Source: Kaistia sp. 32K
GTDB taxonomy: Bacteria > Pseudomonadota > Alphaproteobacteria > Rhizobiales > Kaistiaceae
Assembly: GCF_016629525.1 (NCBI RefSeq)
Contig: NZ_AP024269.1
Coordinates: 5,198,501-5,262,500, forward strand
DNA: 64,000 nucleotides
Direction: 5' to 3'
Positions within the stretch are counted from its first letter, which is position 1. Each line of letters opens with the position of its first letter. This document shows, piece by piece, positions 50,263 through 58,740 of this stretch. The notes under the pieces were generated by a model. It saw only the letters and a list, made by a program, of their open reading frames with translations. It had not been told where the DNA came from and did not search any database. Position numbers and translations under genes: made by a program.

Positions 50263-51888
50263 ATGCTTACCTACGGAAGTGTTTGCAGCGGTATCGAAGC
50301 CGCTAGCGTGGCCTGGCATCCGCTTGGCTGGCGGCCTGAGTGGTTCGCCGAGATTGAAAAATTCCCATCAGCTGTGCTGGCGCATCAATGGCCTGACATC
50401 CCGAACATGGGCGACATGACCAAGATCGCTGCAATGGTTCGTGCTGAGGCGGTAGCCGCACCTGACGTACTGGTCGGCGGTACTCCCTGCCAAGCCTTCT
50501 CTGTCGCCGGCGCCCGCGCCGGTCTCGCTGATCCACGCGGTCAGCTCACCCTAGCCTACGTGGATCTTGCCAATGCAATCGACTCAACTCGCGCTCTTCG
50601 AGGAAAGCAACCCGCCGTCATCGTCTGGGAAAATGTCCCTGGCGTACTCAGCTCAAAAGATAATGCCTTCGGATGCTTTCTGGCTGGACTTGCCGGTGAA
50701 GACTGCGAACTGCAACCACCAGGGGGTAGATGGTCGGACGCTGGTTGTGTGTTTGGCCCCCAAAGAACAATCGCGTGGCGGGTCTGCGATGCCCAATATT
50801 TCGGCGTGGCCCAACGACGCCGTCGTGTGTTCGTTGTCGCAAGTGCTCGAGATGGGTTCGATCCCACAGCGGTACTTTTTGAGCGCGAAGGCGTGCGCCG
50901 GGATACTCCGCCGAGCCGAAGCGCGGGGCAAGACGTTACCGCCGGCACTCTTAGAAGCACTGATGGCGGTAGCGACGTCGACCACGCGAGAGCAAACCAT
51001 CTAGTCACCGGCACGCTGATGGCCAATGGAAAGGCGGCGGGAAGTGCCACACAACAAGATGCCGAACAGGGCATGCTCGTTGTCCATGGCACACAAGACC
51101 CCTGCACCAGCACTCACACCGCCTTCACTCTCGGTCGCAACAACGGCGCCGAGAACGTCCTGGCCTTCAGCTGCAAGGATTACGGCGCTGATGCTGGCCC
51201 GTTGAGTCCCACGCTACGCGCCATGGGTCACGGCGAAAGCCACGCGAATGCTGGCGGACAGGTTGCTGTTGTAATTGGTTGCGACGGTACCGTAGATGGC
51301 CCGGTTCCACCGCTGATGGCAAGGTCAAGTCGTGGTGGTGCTCAAACGCTGTCACCAGGGCATCAGACCGACGGACACATGATAGCTACTTGCGTCACTG
51401 GCGACATCACCCACACCCTTAAAGCCGAAGGATTTGACGCCAGCGAGGATGGCACAGGTCGCGGCCAGCCGATCATCGCTGCATTCGCCGAGAACAGTCG
51501 CGCTGAACTGCGGTACGAGGCTGGCGATGGCAGTATCACTGGCGCACTGAAGACTGGAGGCGGCAAGGCTGGCCAGTCCTACCCTGTCGCCCAGGTCGGC
51601 ATGGCCGTCCGCCGGCTCACACCGCGCGAGTGCGAGCGCCTGCAGGCATTCCCTGATGACTACACCCTAATACCCTACGGTCGCCCGGTGCGCATGGAAA
51701 AGCTGGAGCAGGACTGGATCAAGTACCTGCTGCGAGGCGGTGTGATGACCCTGGATCAGGCTTGCCAGGCGGCGGCCGATGGCCCGCGCTATAAGGCACT
51801 GGGAAACAGCATGTGCGTCTACAACATGCGGTGGATTGGTCGGCGCATTAGCAGCTATTTGACTGTGGGTTCTGGCACGTTGTCGTGA
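50263..51888 (+). CDS. DNA (cytosine-5-)-methyltransferase
   Basis: A 541-residue 5mC enzyme. Motif I region is GSVCSGIEAASVAW, the catalytic loop is GGTPCQAFSVAG (Cys76), motif VI is VWENVPG (ENV 123-125), the motif VIII-like segment is FGVAQRRRRVFVVAS, and the C-terminal motifs are RRLTPRECERLQAFPDDYTL and ALGNSM. A long Gly/Thr-rich segment (about 230-450) replaces a normal recognition domain. ATG at 50263 with GGAG upstream. Heads the unit with the ADP-ribosyltransferase and Nudix genes. Confidence 0.93.
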   Translation: MLTYGSVCSGIEAASVAWHPLGWRPEWFAEIEKFPSAVLAHQWPDIPNMGDMTKIAAMVRAEAVAAPDVLVGGTPCQAFSVAGARAGLADPRGQLTLAYVDLANAIDSTRALRGKQPAVIVWENVPGVLSSKDNAFGCFLAGLAGEDCELQPPGGRWSDAGCVFGPQRTIAWRVCDAQYFGVAQRRRRVFVVASARDGFDPTAVLFEREGVRRDTPPSRSAGQDVTAGTLRSTDGGSDVDHARANHLVTGTLMANGKAAGSATQQDAEQGMLVVHGTQDPCTSTHTAFTLGRNNGAENVLAFSCKDYGADAGPLSPTLRAMGHGESHANAGGQVAVVIGCDGTVDGPVPPLMARSSRGGAQTLSPGHQTDGHMIATCVTGDITHTLKAEGFDASEDGTGRGQPIIAAFAENSRAELRYEAGDGSITGALKTGGGKAGQSYPVAQVGMAVRRLTPRECERLQAFPDDYTLIPYGRPVRMEKLEQDWIKYLLRGGVMTLDQACQAAADGPRYKALGNSMCVYNMRWIGRRISSYLTVGSGTLS

Positions 51889-51903
51889 CGCCATCATGGC
51901 AGC

Positions 51904-54900
51904 ATGAACGAGAATACCGCTCCGATCGTAGCACGCCGCGTCGTCCTGCTGGTCAAGTCTCAAAAGTTCGCCGGCCAGGCGGGATATTTCCTGCAAGGTG
52001 GTCGGTGGCACGCCATCAAGCACGACAAGCCGGCGCCGAAAGGGGCGCCGAAGGCCAAGCACCCTGGCGCAGCCGGCCAGCACGCACCCGTCGTCCTGAC
52101 CGATGAGCAGGTTGAGCAGCTGAAGTATCCTGCCGAAAAGGCTGCGACCAACAAGGAGATGGCAGCGCACAACAACGTGCACCTGCCTAAGCTGCTCGAA
52201 CATGCCGCGAACGGCGACGCGACGGCGATCCTGGGCACGGGCTTCGGCACCAACTCCCACTCGAAGAAGAAGGCCCTGGCCGCCAACGTCCTGCTCGGCA
52301 TGATGGGCAGTTCGCACAAGGTCGAGTTGGGCCAGGCCGCCGGCAGCCACCCTGCTGTGCAGGTGCCGGCAGCCCACGAGCCCGCCGAGGCACCTGCCAA
52401 GCCAGCGGAGAAGCCCAAGCTCGGCCCGGTCGGCCAGGCGCTGAAGGAGGCGATCAAGGAGCCTGCTGCGCAATCTGCAACCCCAGGCCTGGCCATGCCC
52501 GCCTTCGTGGAAGGCAAGACCACCAACTCGGTTGTCTCCTACTACGAAGGCCAGGCCCAGAAGATCCTCGACATGGCCGCCGCCGGCGACGCCGTAGGCC
52601 TGGCCGCCATGAAGGAAGCTGGCCTCAAGCAGAACGCCAAGGGCAAGGTGTCGAACACCTTCGCCGGCAAGACGCAGAACAGCAAGCTGCTGCTGGCGCT
52701 GCACGGCCAGGCGCTGGAGCAGGCCAATGGTGGCAAGCCGGCGCCTGAAGCAGAGAAGCCCGCCGAGCCCAAGCCGGAACCGAAGGCCGAGAAGCCTGCG
52801 CCGGCACCTGCCTCACCGGAGCAGGCCGCCGAGCCCCAGGCTGCGACCTCGAAGCTCTCGCAAATCCCGTGGGACAGCCTGGTGCTGCCCGACAGAAACA
52901 CCAACGCCAAGTCGCACAATGGCAAGGTTGCTCAGATCAAGGCCATGGCCGAGGCTGGCGACCTTGCGGGGCTGGAGGCGTTCACCGCCGGGAAGAACAC
53001 CTACGGCACCAAACAGAAAAAGCTCGCCGCGCTGGCTGCTGCCGCGTTGAAAGAGGACGCCGCTGCTCCGGCACCGATAGAGCAGGCCAAGCCTGCCGAG
53101 CAACCAGCCCCGGAACCTGCCGCCACAGAGCCAGCCGAGCAAGGCCCGAAAGAAGGCGACACCAAGCCCGCTGCCGATGGCGGCACCCTCGTGTTCAGCA
53201 AGGGTCGCTGGCACAAGCAAGAGCAGCCGAAGGCGGCTGAACCGGCACCGCCCGCCGAGCCAGAGCCAGCAGCGGCGGTGCCTGCCGGCAAGAAACTCAA
53301 GCCGTCCGAGGCCATCGCCATCGGCAAGGGCCTGAAGACCGCCAGCGGCATGAAGGCGAAGCTGAAAGCGCTGGCCGTGGCCGGCGATGTCGCGGGCCTG
53401 CAGGAGTTCATCAGTGTCGCCAATGGGCTGCCAGCCTCCAAGAAATACGCCGAGAAACTGATCACGGCCATGACCGATGGCGAGCCTGGCGCCGCTGCAC
53501 CACCCAAGGCCGCGCCGAAGCCGGCCACGGCCGGCGGCATCGAGTCCATGGACGCCTGGACGCAGACCGGCCCGCAGGGTGGCTCTAACCCGGGCGGCAA
53601 GTTCAAGGATCAGGACGGCGTCGAGTGGTACTGCAAGTTCCCCGGCAATGAGGACGTGGCCAAGTCCGAGGTGCTGGCCGCCAAGCTGTACGGCGCCGCC
53701 GGCGTGTCGGGCCAGGACGCCAAGCTGGTGATGAAGGACGGCAAGCTCGGCATCGCCAGCCGCTGGCATGACGTCTCGAAGGTGTCGCCTGCCGCCCTGG
53801 CCAAGGCTGATGGCGTTGCCGCGGGCTTTGCCGCAGACGCCTGGCTGGGTAACTGGGACGTGGTCGGCCTCGGCTACGACAACCTGCAGCTCGATGCCAC
53901 CGGCAAGGCCATGCGGATCGATGCCGGCGGCTCGCTGGAGTACCGCGCCCAGGGCGGCAAGAAGGCCTTCGGCAACGTGGTCACCGAGATCGACAGCCTG
54001 CGCGATCCCAAGATCAACCCGCAGTCTGCTGCCGTGTTCGGCAAGATGACGAAGGCCGACATCACCGCCGGCGTTGCCAAGGTGCTGAAGGTCAGCGACG
54101 CGCAGATCCACGCTCTGGTCAACACCTACGGCCCGGGCGATGCTGCGCACAAGAAGGCGCTGGCCGAGACCCTGATCGCGCGCAAGGCCGACCTGCTGGC
54201 CAAATTCCCGAAGGCGAAGAAGGCGAAGAAGCACACCTTCAAGCCGGAGAAGATCAGCGAGCCGCCATCGTTCCTGAACTGGGGCGGCAGCGGCAAGGAT
54301 GGCCCGTCGAGCAAGCCGTTCGTCAACCAGGCGAATGAGAAGGCTGTGCAGGCCATCTACGAGGCGGCGAAGACAGGCAGCATCGACGCCGTCAAGGAGC
54401 TGACTGCCGAGACTTACGACAAGGCCACCGGCGAGGTGACCGGCAGCGCGAAGGTGCTCGAGCACCCGTCTCAGCACGTCAAGGGCTATGCGCAGCAGGC
54501 TATCAACGAGATCAACTACCAGCTGAACCCGCCGAAGCGCTTCCGCTTCGAGGGCGGCCATCCGCTGAGCTCGCTGAACTCGGCCTATCCATCGCACAAG
54601 GGGCCTCCCCACAGCGACGCGGTCGAGAAGGCTGGCAAGTTCCTCGTGCTCGGCGAGCCAGGCACGGTCAGCCTGGACGCGCTGGCCCTGCCGAAGATCA
54701 CCCATGCCAGCGGTCAGCTGACCAAGGCGACCTACTCGCCGGCAGCTCAGTCTGCCATCCAGGGGATGCCTGAGACGCAGAAGCAGGCGATCAAGGCGTA
54801 CACCGGCAGCTCCTATGTCGGCATGAACAGCTCGCTGTGGACGGGTAACCCGACTGGCGCCGCGAAGGCGGCCGGCGAGGCGCTGCACACCATGGGGCAT

Positions 54901-55284
54901 GACATTGCCCCCGGTACCGTCCTTTCCCGCAAGCTCAGCGTGCAAGGTGCAGCCCTGGATCAGATCCTCAAATCCACTGGCAAGGTTCTGCAAGAGCCGG
55001 CTATTATGTCGACATCGATCCGGCCGTCGTCGTGGTCTGGCAACGTGCAGCTGAAACTGCACGTCGGCCCTGGCGTCAAAGGGCTATGGGTGGGGCCAGG
55101 CTCTGCGGGCGGCAGCAAGGCGCTTTCGATGAACGCCGGCGAGGATGAACTGATCCTGCCTCCGAACACTCGCCTGCTGATCCTTTCGGTCAAGAAGCCG
55201 TCAGGCCCTGATGCGGACGGCTTCGGCGCTGGCGCCCAACACGTAATTGAGGCAGTCATTCTGCCAAGCATGCAGGCGAGCTGA
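51904..55284 (+). CDS. Polyvalent protein: repeats, HipA/PI-kinase-like domain and ADP-ribosyltransferase
   Basis: A 1126-residue protein. GRWHAI (33-38) and GRWHKQ (434-439) mark two copies of a short motif. Five helical repeats carry the AxxGD signature (101-105, 225-229, 349-353, 491-495, and AAKTGS at 821). Residues 545-770 look like a HipA/PI3-kinase-fold domain: WYCKFP (K578), AKSEVLAAKLYG, ADAWLGNWDVVGLGYDNLQL and RIDAGGSLEYRAQG. The C-terminus (about 940-1126) is a mono-ADP-ribosyltransferase: SRKL (R1009), STS (1036-1038) and E1080-D-E1082 before LILP. Pro/Ala/Glu linkers join the parts. It may be injected or act on host targets early in infection. Confidence 0.82.
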   Translation: MNENTAPIVARRVVLLVKSQKFAGQAGYFLQGGRWHAIKHDKPAPKGAPKAKHPGAAGQHAPVVLTDEQVEQLKYPAEKAATNKEMAAHNNVHLPKLLEHAANGDATAILGTGFGTNSHSKKKALAANVLLGMMGSSHKVELGQAAGSHPAVQVPAAHEPAEAPAKPAEKPKLGPVGQALKEAIKEPAAQSATPGLAMPAFVEGKTTNSVVSYYEGQAQKILDMAAAGDAVGLAAMKEAGLKQNAKGKVSNTFAGKTQNSKLLLALHGQALEQANGGKPAPEAEKPAEPKPEPKAEKPAPAPASPEQAAEPQAATSKLSQIPWDSLVLPDRNTNAKSHNGKVAQIKAMAEAGDLAGLEAFTAGKNTYGTKQKKLAALAAAALKEDAAAPAPIEQAKPAEQPAPEPAATEPAEQGPKEGDTKPAADGGTLVFSKGRWHKQEQPKAAEPAPPAEPEPAAAVPAGKKLKPSEAIAIGKGLKTASGMKAKLKALAVAGDVAGLQEFISVANGLPASKKYAEKLITAMTDGEPGAAAPPKAAPKPATAGGIESMDAWTQTGPQGGSNPGGKFKDQDGVEWYCKFPGNEDVAKSEVLAAKLYGAAGVSGQDAKLVMKDGKLGIASRWHDVSKVSPAALAKADGVAAGFAADAWLGNWDVVGLGYDNLQLDATGKAMRIDAGGSLEYRAQGGKKAFGNVVTEIDSLRDPKINPQSAAVFGKMTKADITAGVAKVLKVSDAQIHALVNTYGPGDAAHKKALAETLIARKADLLAKFPKAKKAKKHTFKPEKISEPPSFLNWGGSGKDGPSSKPFVNQANEKAVQAIYEAAKTGSIDAVKELTAETYDKATGEVTGSAKVLEHPSQHVKGYAQQAINEINYQLNPPKRFRFEGGHPLSSLNSAYPSHKGPPHSDAVEKAGKFLVLGEPGTVSLDALALPKITHASGQLTKATYSPAAQSAIQGMPETQKQAIKAYTGSSYVGMNSSLWTGNPTGAAKAAGEALHTMGHDIAPGTVLSRKLSVQGAALDQILKSTGKVLQEPAIMSTSIRPSSWSGNVQLKLHVGPGVKGLWVGPGSAGGSKALSMNAGEDELILPPNTRLLILSVKKPSGPDADGFGAGAQHVIEAVILPSMQAS

Positions 55285-55787
55285 TGAGCGAGCAGGAACT
55301 GAACCACCACAATGACCCATCCGGGCTCGCTGCCTCTGCCAAGGAGGCCAGCGGCCAGCGGCCATACCTGGGCGACCTCGACGACATCGAAAAGCTGCTG
55401 CGCGCCTTCACCGACGGCGTGACCAGCCGGTTCGCCCAGGTCGGCCGTGGCCAGCTGACGCCTGACGCCGCGGCCACGGCCGACCGCGAAGAGTGCCTGC
55501 GCATGGCTGGGGTCTTCGCCGGGCTCGATGATGACTATGCCGCGATCGAGCACTGGAACGGCGAAGGCCTGGCGAACTACATTCGCGCCCGCATGGTCGA
55601 GGCCGTCCAGCCTGGTGAGGATGACGAGAGCGTCATTGCCCAGGCCTTCGGGGTGTTCGTGCACCGGATCTACGGTGCCATCGCCGAGGCAGGCAGCTCG
55701 CCGGATGCCGAAGCGCTGTCGGTGACGTTGCTGGAGAACATCCGCTCGTTCACTTGGCTGCTTGTGGGGCTCGAGTCCAATGAGTAG
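55284..55787 (+). CDS. Hypothetical protein between ADP-ribosyltransferase and Nudix genes
   Basis: A 167-residue acidic helical protein (MSEQELNHHNDPSGLAASAK...; FGVFVHRIYGAIAEAGSSPD). ATG shares a base with the previous stop (TGATG), and its end overlaps the Nudix gene by 8 bp, so all three are coupled. Function unknown; a chaperone or antagonist of the large protein is conceivable. Confidence 0.65.
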   Translation: MSEQELNHHNDPSGLAASAKEASGQRPYLGDLDDIEKLLRAFTDGVTSRFAQVGRGQLTPDAAATADREECLRMAGVFAGLDDDYAAIEHWNGEGLANYIRARMVEAVQPGEDDESVIAQAFGVFVHRIYGAIAEAGSSPDAEALSVTLLENIRSFTWLLVGLESNE

Positions 55788-56586
55788 TACGTTTGAGAAG
55801 TATCAGGAGCACCTGGCCGGAGTCGACCTGCTCGGCGACCCCATTGACGACCTGGTGAAGGGACACGTGAAGGGCTACACCAAGAAGAACGGCACCTATG
55901 TCAGGCCGCATGCCAGGGTGGGCGATGCGGTGGCGCCAGACCCAATCCATCACCCTCGCGCAGGCGAGGATGGCAAGCAGGTGCTGATCAAGCAGCCGCA
56001 CCACGCATCGCAGCCGAGCACCTGGCACCACCCTGATGCGGTGGCGACGTTCGTGCCTGGCGGCGACGTGCCGCCGTCGATCAACGGCGTGCCGCTGCGC
56101 GCCTGGCGTGATCACCCGCAGACGAATGACGGCTGGGATTTCGTCGACGGCCAGATGGACGACCTCGACGAGCCGCCTTTCCATCTGCCGCCGGGGAAGA
56201 AGGCATCCAGCGGCGTGGTCATTCAAGAGCCGGACGGGAGGGTATGGGTTATACACCCAACCAATGCTTTTGGCGGGTATGAGGCCTCGCTACCTAAAGG
56301 CACTGCCGAACCTGACCTGTCGCTGCAAGCGAACAGCATCAAAGAGGTGTTTGAGGAAACAGGGTTGAAGGTCGAGATCACCGGCTTTCTCGGGGACTTT
56401 TCCCGAACGACCTCTGTCGCTCGAATGTACACTGGTCGCCGAGTTGGCGGCTCACCGCATCTCATGGGCTGGGAGGCGCAGGCGGTATCGTTGTGCCCCG
56501 CCAGCAAGCTGTACGATTTACTGAACGTCTGGTCAGACCATGCGATTGCGGAAGCTCTTGGCGCTGGAAAGCCGCCTTCTCAGTAA
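55780..56586 (+). CDS. Nudix hydrolase-like protein with phage N-terminal module
   Basis: A 268-residue protein. The N-terminal VKGHVKGYTKKNGTYVRPHA is a phage-protein motif. From about residue 144 it is a Nudix fold: SSGVVIQEPDGRVWVIHPTN, then the box starting G174 with KEVFEETGL (188-196). The box keeps EExG, but the canonical first Glu is Leu180 and Arg is Lys188. Nudix enzymes hydrolyse nucleoside diphosphates linked to X, such as ADP-ribose, which fits its place beside an ADP-ribosyltransferase. Confidence 0.8.
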   Translation: MSSTFEKYQEHLAGVDLLGDPIDDLVKGHVKGYTKKNGTYVRPHARVGDAVAPDPIHHPRAGEDGKQVLIKQPHHASQPSTWHHPDAVATFVPGGDVPPSINGVPLRAWRDHPQTNDGWDFVDGQMDDLDEPPFHLPPGKKASSGVVIQEPDGRVWVIHPTNAFGGYEASLPKGTAEPDLSLQANSIKEVFEETGLKVEITGFLGDFSRTTSVARMYTGRRVGGSPHLMGWEAQAVSLCPASKLYDLLNVWSDHAIAEALGAGKPPSQ

Positions 56587-56627
56587 TGTAGACTTTCCCA
56601 AAAAGAATGAAATTTCCAGGTTAAGTC

Positions 56628-57379
56628 TTGAAAGTTATCAGCAGATCCGAAGCCAAAAACCTCGACCTAAAGCGCTTCTACACTGGAAAACCGTGCGTGA
56701 ACGGGCATTTATCTGAGCGTCACGCGGGCAACGGTCAATGCATTGAATGTCGCTCGTCTCGGTATGACAAGGATTCCGCTAAGCGGTACAACTACAGCTA
56801 CCGAAGCGATAACAAGGAACGTCTTTCCGCATATGACAGGGAGCGGTACGCCAGAGACAGCGAGTTGAAGAAGGCGTCTTCTCGCGCGTACTACCATGCC
56901 AATCGCGAGAAATGTCGTGCGTCGTCTAAGGCCTGGCGGGAGAACAACAAAGATCGCATAGCCAAGCAGCGCCGAGAGCATTACGAATCCAACAGGGAGC
57001 GTATCCTTGACCTGAGCAGAAAGCACAGGCTTAGGAACAGCGCAGCGGTAGTGGCCAGGGTGGCGAAGTGGCGGAAGGATAACCCGGAGAAGAAGCGGGC
57101 TCTGCACGCAAAGCGCAGGGCAGGTAAATTGCGACCATTCCCTCATGGTTTGGAGCGCTAGACGAATTCGTCTGGCAGGATGCCATGCACCTTGCCCGCA
57201 TACGCCGAGAAGTGACCGGCATCGAATGGGCGGTCGATCACGCTATACCATTGGCAGCTCGCCATGCCTGCGGGCTTCACGTCGCCTCGAACTGCCAGGT
57301 GATCCCTTCCTACCTGAACAACCGCAAGCACAACAAGCTGATCATGACCGAACCGTTCGATTGGATCAGGTTCATCTAA
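56628..57379 (+). pseudogene. HNH homing endonuclease split by a frameshift
   Basis: The first frame (56628-57161) encodes the zinc-binding N-terminus (CVNGHLSERHAGNGQCIECR) and a Tyr/Arg-rich middle. Around 57134 the reading continues one base back as TIPSWFGALDEFVWQDAM and reaches the HNH core (VDHAIPL, CGLHVASNCQVIP, NNRKHNK), ending at 57379. A single missing base explains it. The intact gene at 14961-15668 shows the same plan. Its low G+C matches other mobile HNH genes. Confidence 0.75.
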
Positions 57380-57406
57380 AGTATTCATAAATAATCATAG
57401 CGCCGC

Positions 57407-57434
57407 TTGCGCGGTTGTTCAAATTTGATATACG
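57407..57434 (+). promoter_or_regulatory. Putative promoter
   Basis: TTGCGC (57407), 16 bp, TATACG (57429). The spacer contains TTCAAATTTGA, related to the CTCAAATTTGAG operator. It lies about 40 bp before the gene at 57474. Confidence 0.5.
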
Positions 57435-57473
57435 CTAGCCCCATCGTCAACAAAACGAATGGGGTTTCTGCGT

Positions 57474-57821
57474 ATGTGGCTATGTTTAAACAATGCTTTC
57501 CTTTCCATCGTCGAGCCGTCTGCTGGCAGCGATAAGCTGCGTGTTCGCGCCCGCCGCAAGGGCGACATCGAGCGCGTCTTCGCCAATGCCAAGGTCGAGC
57601 GCACTACTGGCCGTGACTACCTGTATCGCGCAGAGCTGCCGCGCGATCAGGTGGCTCGCGTAGTCTCCCAGCACGTCGCCGGCATCGACTACAACAACTT
57701 CAAGGACAGCGTTGCCGACAAGAAGCTGCACGATGCCTACGCACGCTTCTGGAGCATCATGTCCAACCTGCAGGAGATCCGCCCGTACAGCCGCGACAAC
57801 GGCCGAGGGGAGCTGCTGTGA
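57474..57821 (+). CDS. Conserved small protein
   Basis: A 115-residue protein starting MWLCLNNAFLSIVEPS, then RVRARRKGDIERVFANAKV. From memory the family is common in proteobacteria and their phages, often next to restriction or phage genes; no function. An ATG 15 bp upstream is also possible. Confidence 0.7.
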   Translation: MWLCLNNAFLSIVEPSAGSDKLRVRARRKGDIERVFANAKVERTTGRDYLYRAELPRDQVARVVSQHVAGIDYNNFKDSVADKKLHDAYARFWSIMSNLQEIRPYSRDNGRGELL

Positions 57822-57892
57822 ATGCTGTCGTTGGCCAGGTGACTGGCGAGATCGTCGAGGACGTGGTGATCCTTTCTGCCACTCGCCTGTAG
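57818..57892 (+). CDS. Micropeptide
   Basis: A 24-residue ORF (GTG) overlapping the previous stop codon: MNAVVGQVTGEIVEDVVILS, then four residues. Supported only by its overlap and position before a promoter. Confidence 0.3.
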   Translation: MNAVVGQVTGEIVEDVVILSATRL

Positions 57893-57895
57893 TGC

Positions 57896-57925
57896 TTGCT
57901 CATATCTGAGCAACACAGGTACAAT
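57896..57925 (+). promoter_or_regulatory. Promoter with palindromic operator
   Basis: TTGCTC (57896), 18 bp, TACAAT (57920). The -35 and spacer form TTGCTCATATCTGAGCAA (57896-57913), a nearly perfect 18-bp palindrome matching the minus-strand sites at 31443 and 32395. Confidence 0.8.
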
Positions 57926-57973
57926 TCAGCCAACTACAACAGAAGCCGGGCGTGGCCCGGCAAGGGAAGGAAG

Positions 57974-58531
57974 GTGTTTTTAGTAGAATTGTTGGCGCGT
58001 AAACTCACGCAGTGGGCGGATACAACTGTCTGCTATGTGCAGGATAGTGATTGCCATTGCTGGCCATTGCTCGGCGAAGGTGTGCGATACTGCGAAGACG
58101 AGTGGGATGTAACTGACAGCGATGGCATTAGTCTCATGGATCTCAGTTTCGATGCCGGGACGGTACGTCCTGGCTATCTCGCCGAAGACCACGCCACCGC
58201 CATCGTCACCCGCTCTCAGTGGCAGGCCGAGCGCGAGCGGCTTGGGCTGGCGGCCGGCAAGAGCTTCGTCGAAGCCGAGCGAGACACCTGGGAGCGCCGC
58301 GCCTGCGACGAGGCCACCCGTGTGGTCGAGTTGACGGCGCAGCGGGACGAGTTGCTGGCGGCGCTGGAACTGCTTTGGAAAGTAGCGCTGCCTGTCTCGA
58401 ACGTCGCACACAACCTCGGACAGCACGACGAGCAGTGGAGCGACAGCATCTATCCTGGCATCCAGGCGCTGGACAATGCTCGAAACCAGGCTGCTGAGGC
58501 CATCGCCCGCGCCAAAGGCGGTGCAGCATGA
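57974..58531 (+). CDS. Phage accessory protein (Ead-like)
   Basis: A 185-residue protein starting with GTG after GGAAGGAAG. The C-terminal half (VVELTAQRDELLAALELLWK, LDNARNQAAEAIARAKGG) is the helical segment typical of phage accessory proteins. Overlaps the next gene by 4 bp. Function unknown. Confidence 0.65.
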   Translation: MFLVELLARKLTQWADTTVCYVQDSDCHCWPLLGEGVRYCEDEWDVTDSDGISLMDLSFDAGTVRPGYLAEDHATAIVTRSQWQAERERLGLAAGKSFVEAERDTWERRACDEATRVVELTAQRDELLAALELLWKVALPVSNVAHNLGQHDEQWSDSIYPGIQALDNARNQAAEAIARAKGGAA

Positions 58532-58740
58532 TCATCTTCCAGATCATCGGCCTGCTTATTGTCAGCGGCGCGCTCTTCTGGGTCGCCATGTTCGGGCTCG
58601 CGTGTGCGGCCTTCCACAACATTGGCGGGAATGGTTCGTGGAAGACGGTCGCAGCAGGCCTGCTCGCCTGCGCGGCGGGCATCTACGGCATCTGCTTTAT
58701 CTGGGCGAAATATTCGCCGCTGACCGTGGGGGTGGCATGA
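58528..58740 (+). CDS. Small two-span membrane protein
   Basis: A 70-residue protein with two hydrophobic segments (IIFQIIGLLIVSGALFWVAM and ACAAGIYGICFIWA). Overlaps both neighbours by 4 bp. Function unknown. Confidence 0.6.
   Translation: MIIFQIIGLLIVSGALFWVAMFGLACAAFHNIGGNGSWKTVAAGLLACAAGIYGICFIWAKYSPLTVGVA

Noticed and set aside
52813..55062. 749-residue minus-strand open frame
   Set aside because: Antisense to the ADP-ribosyltransferase polyprotein, whose domains are clear; no ribosome site or motif.
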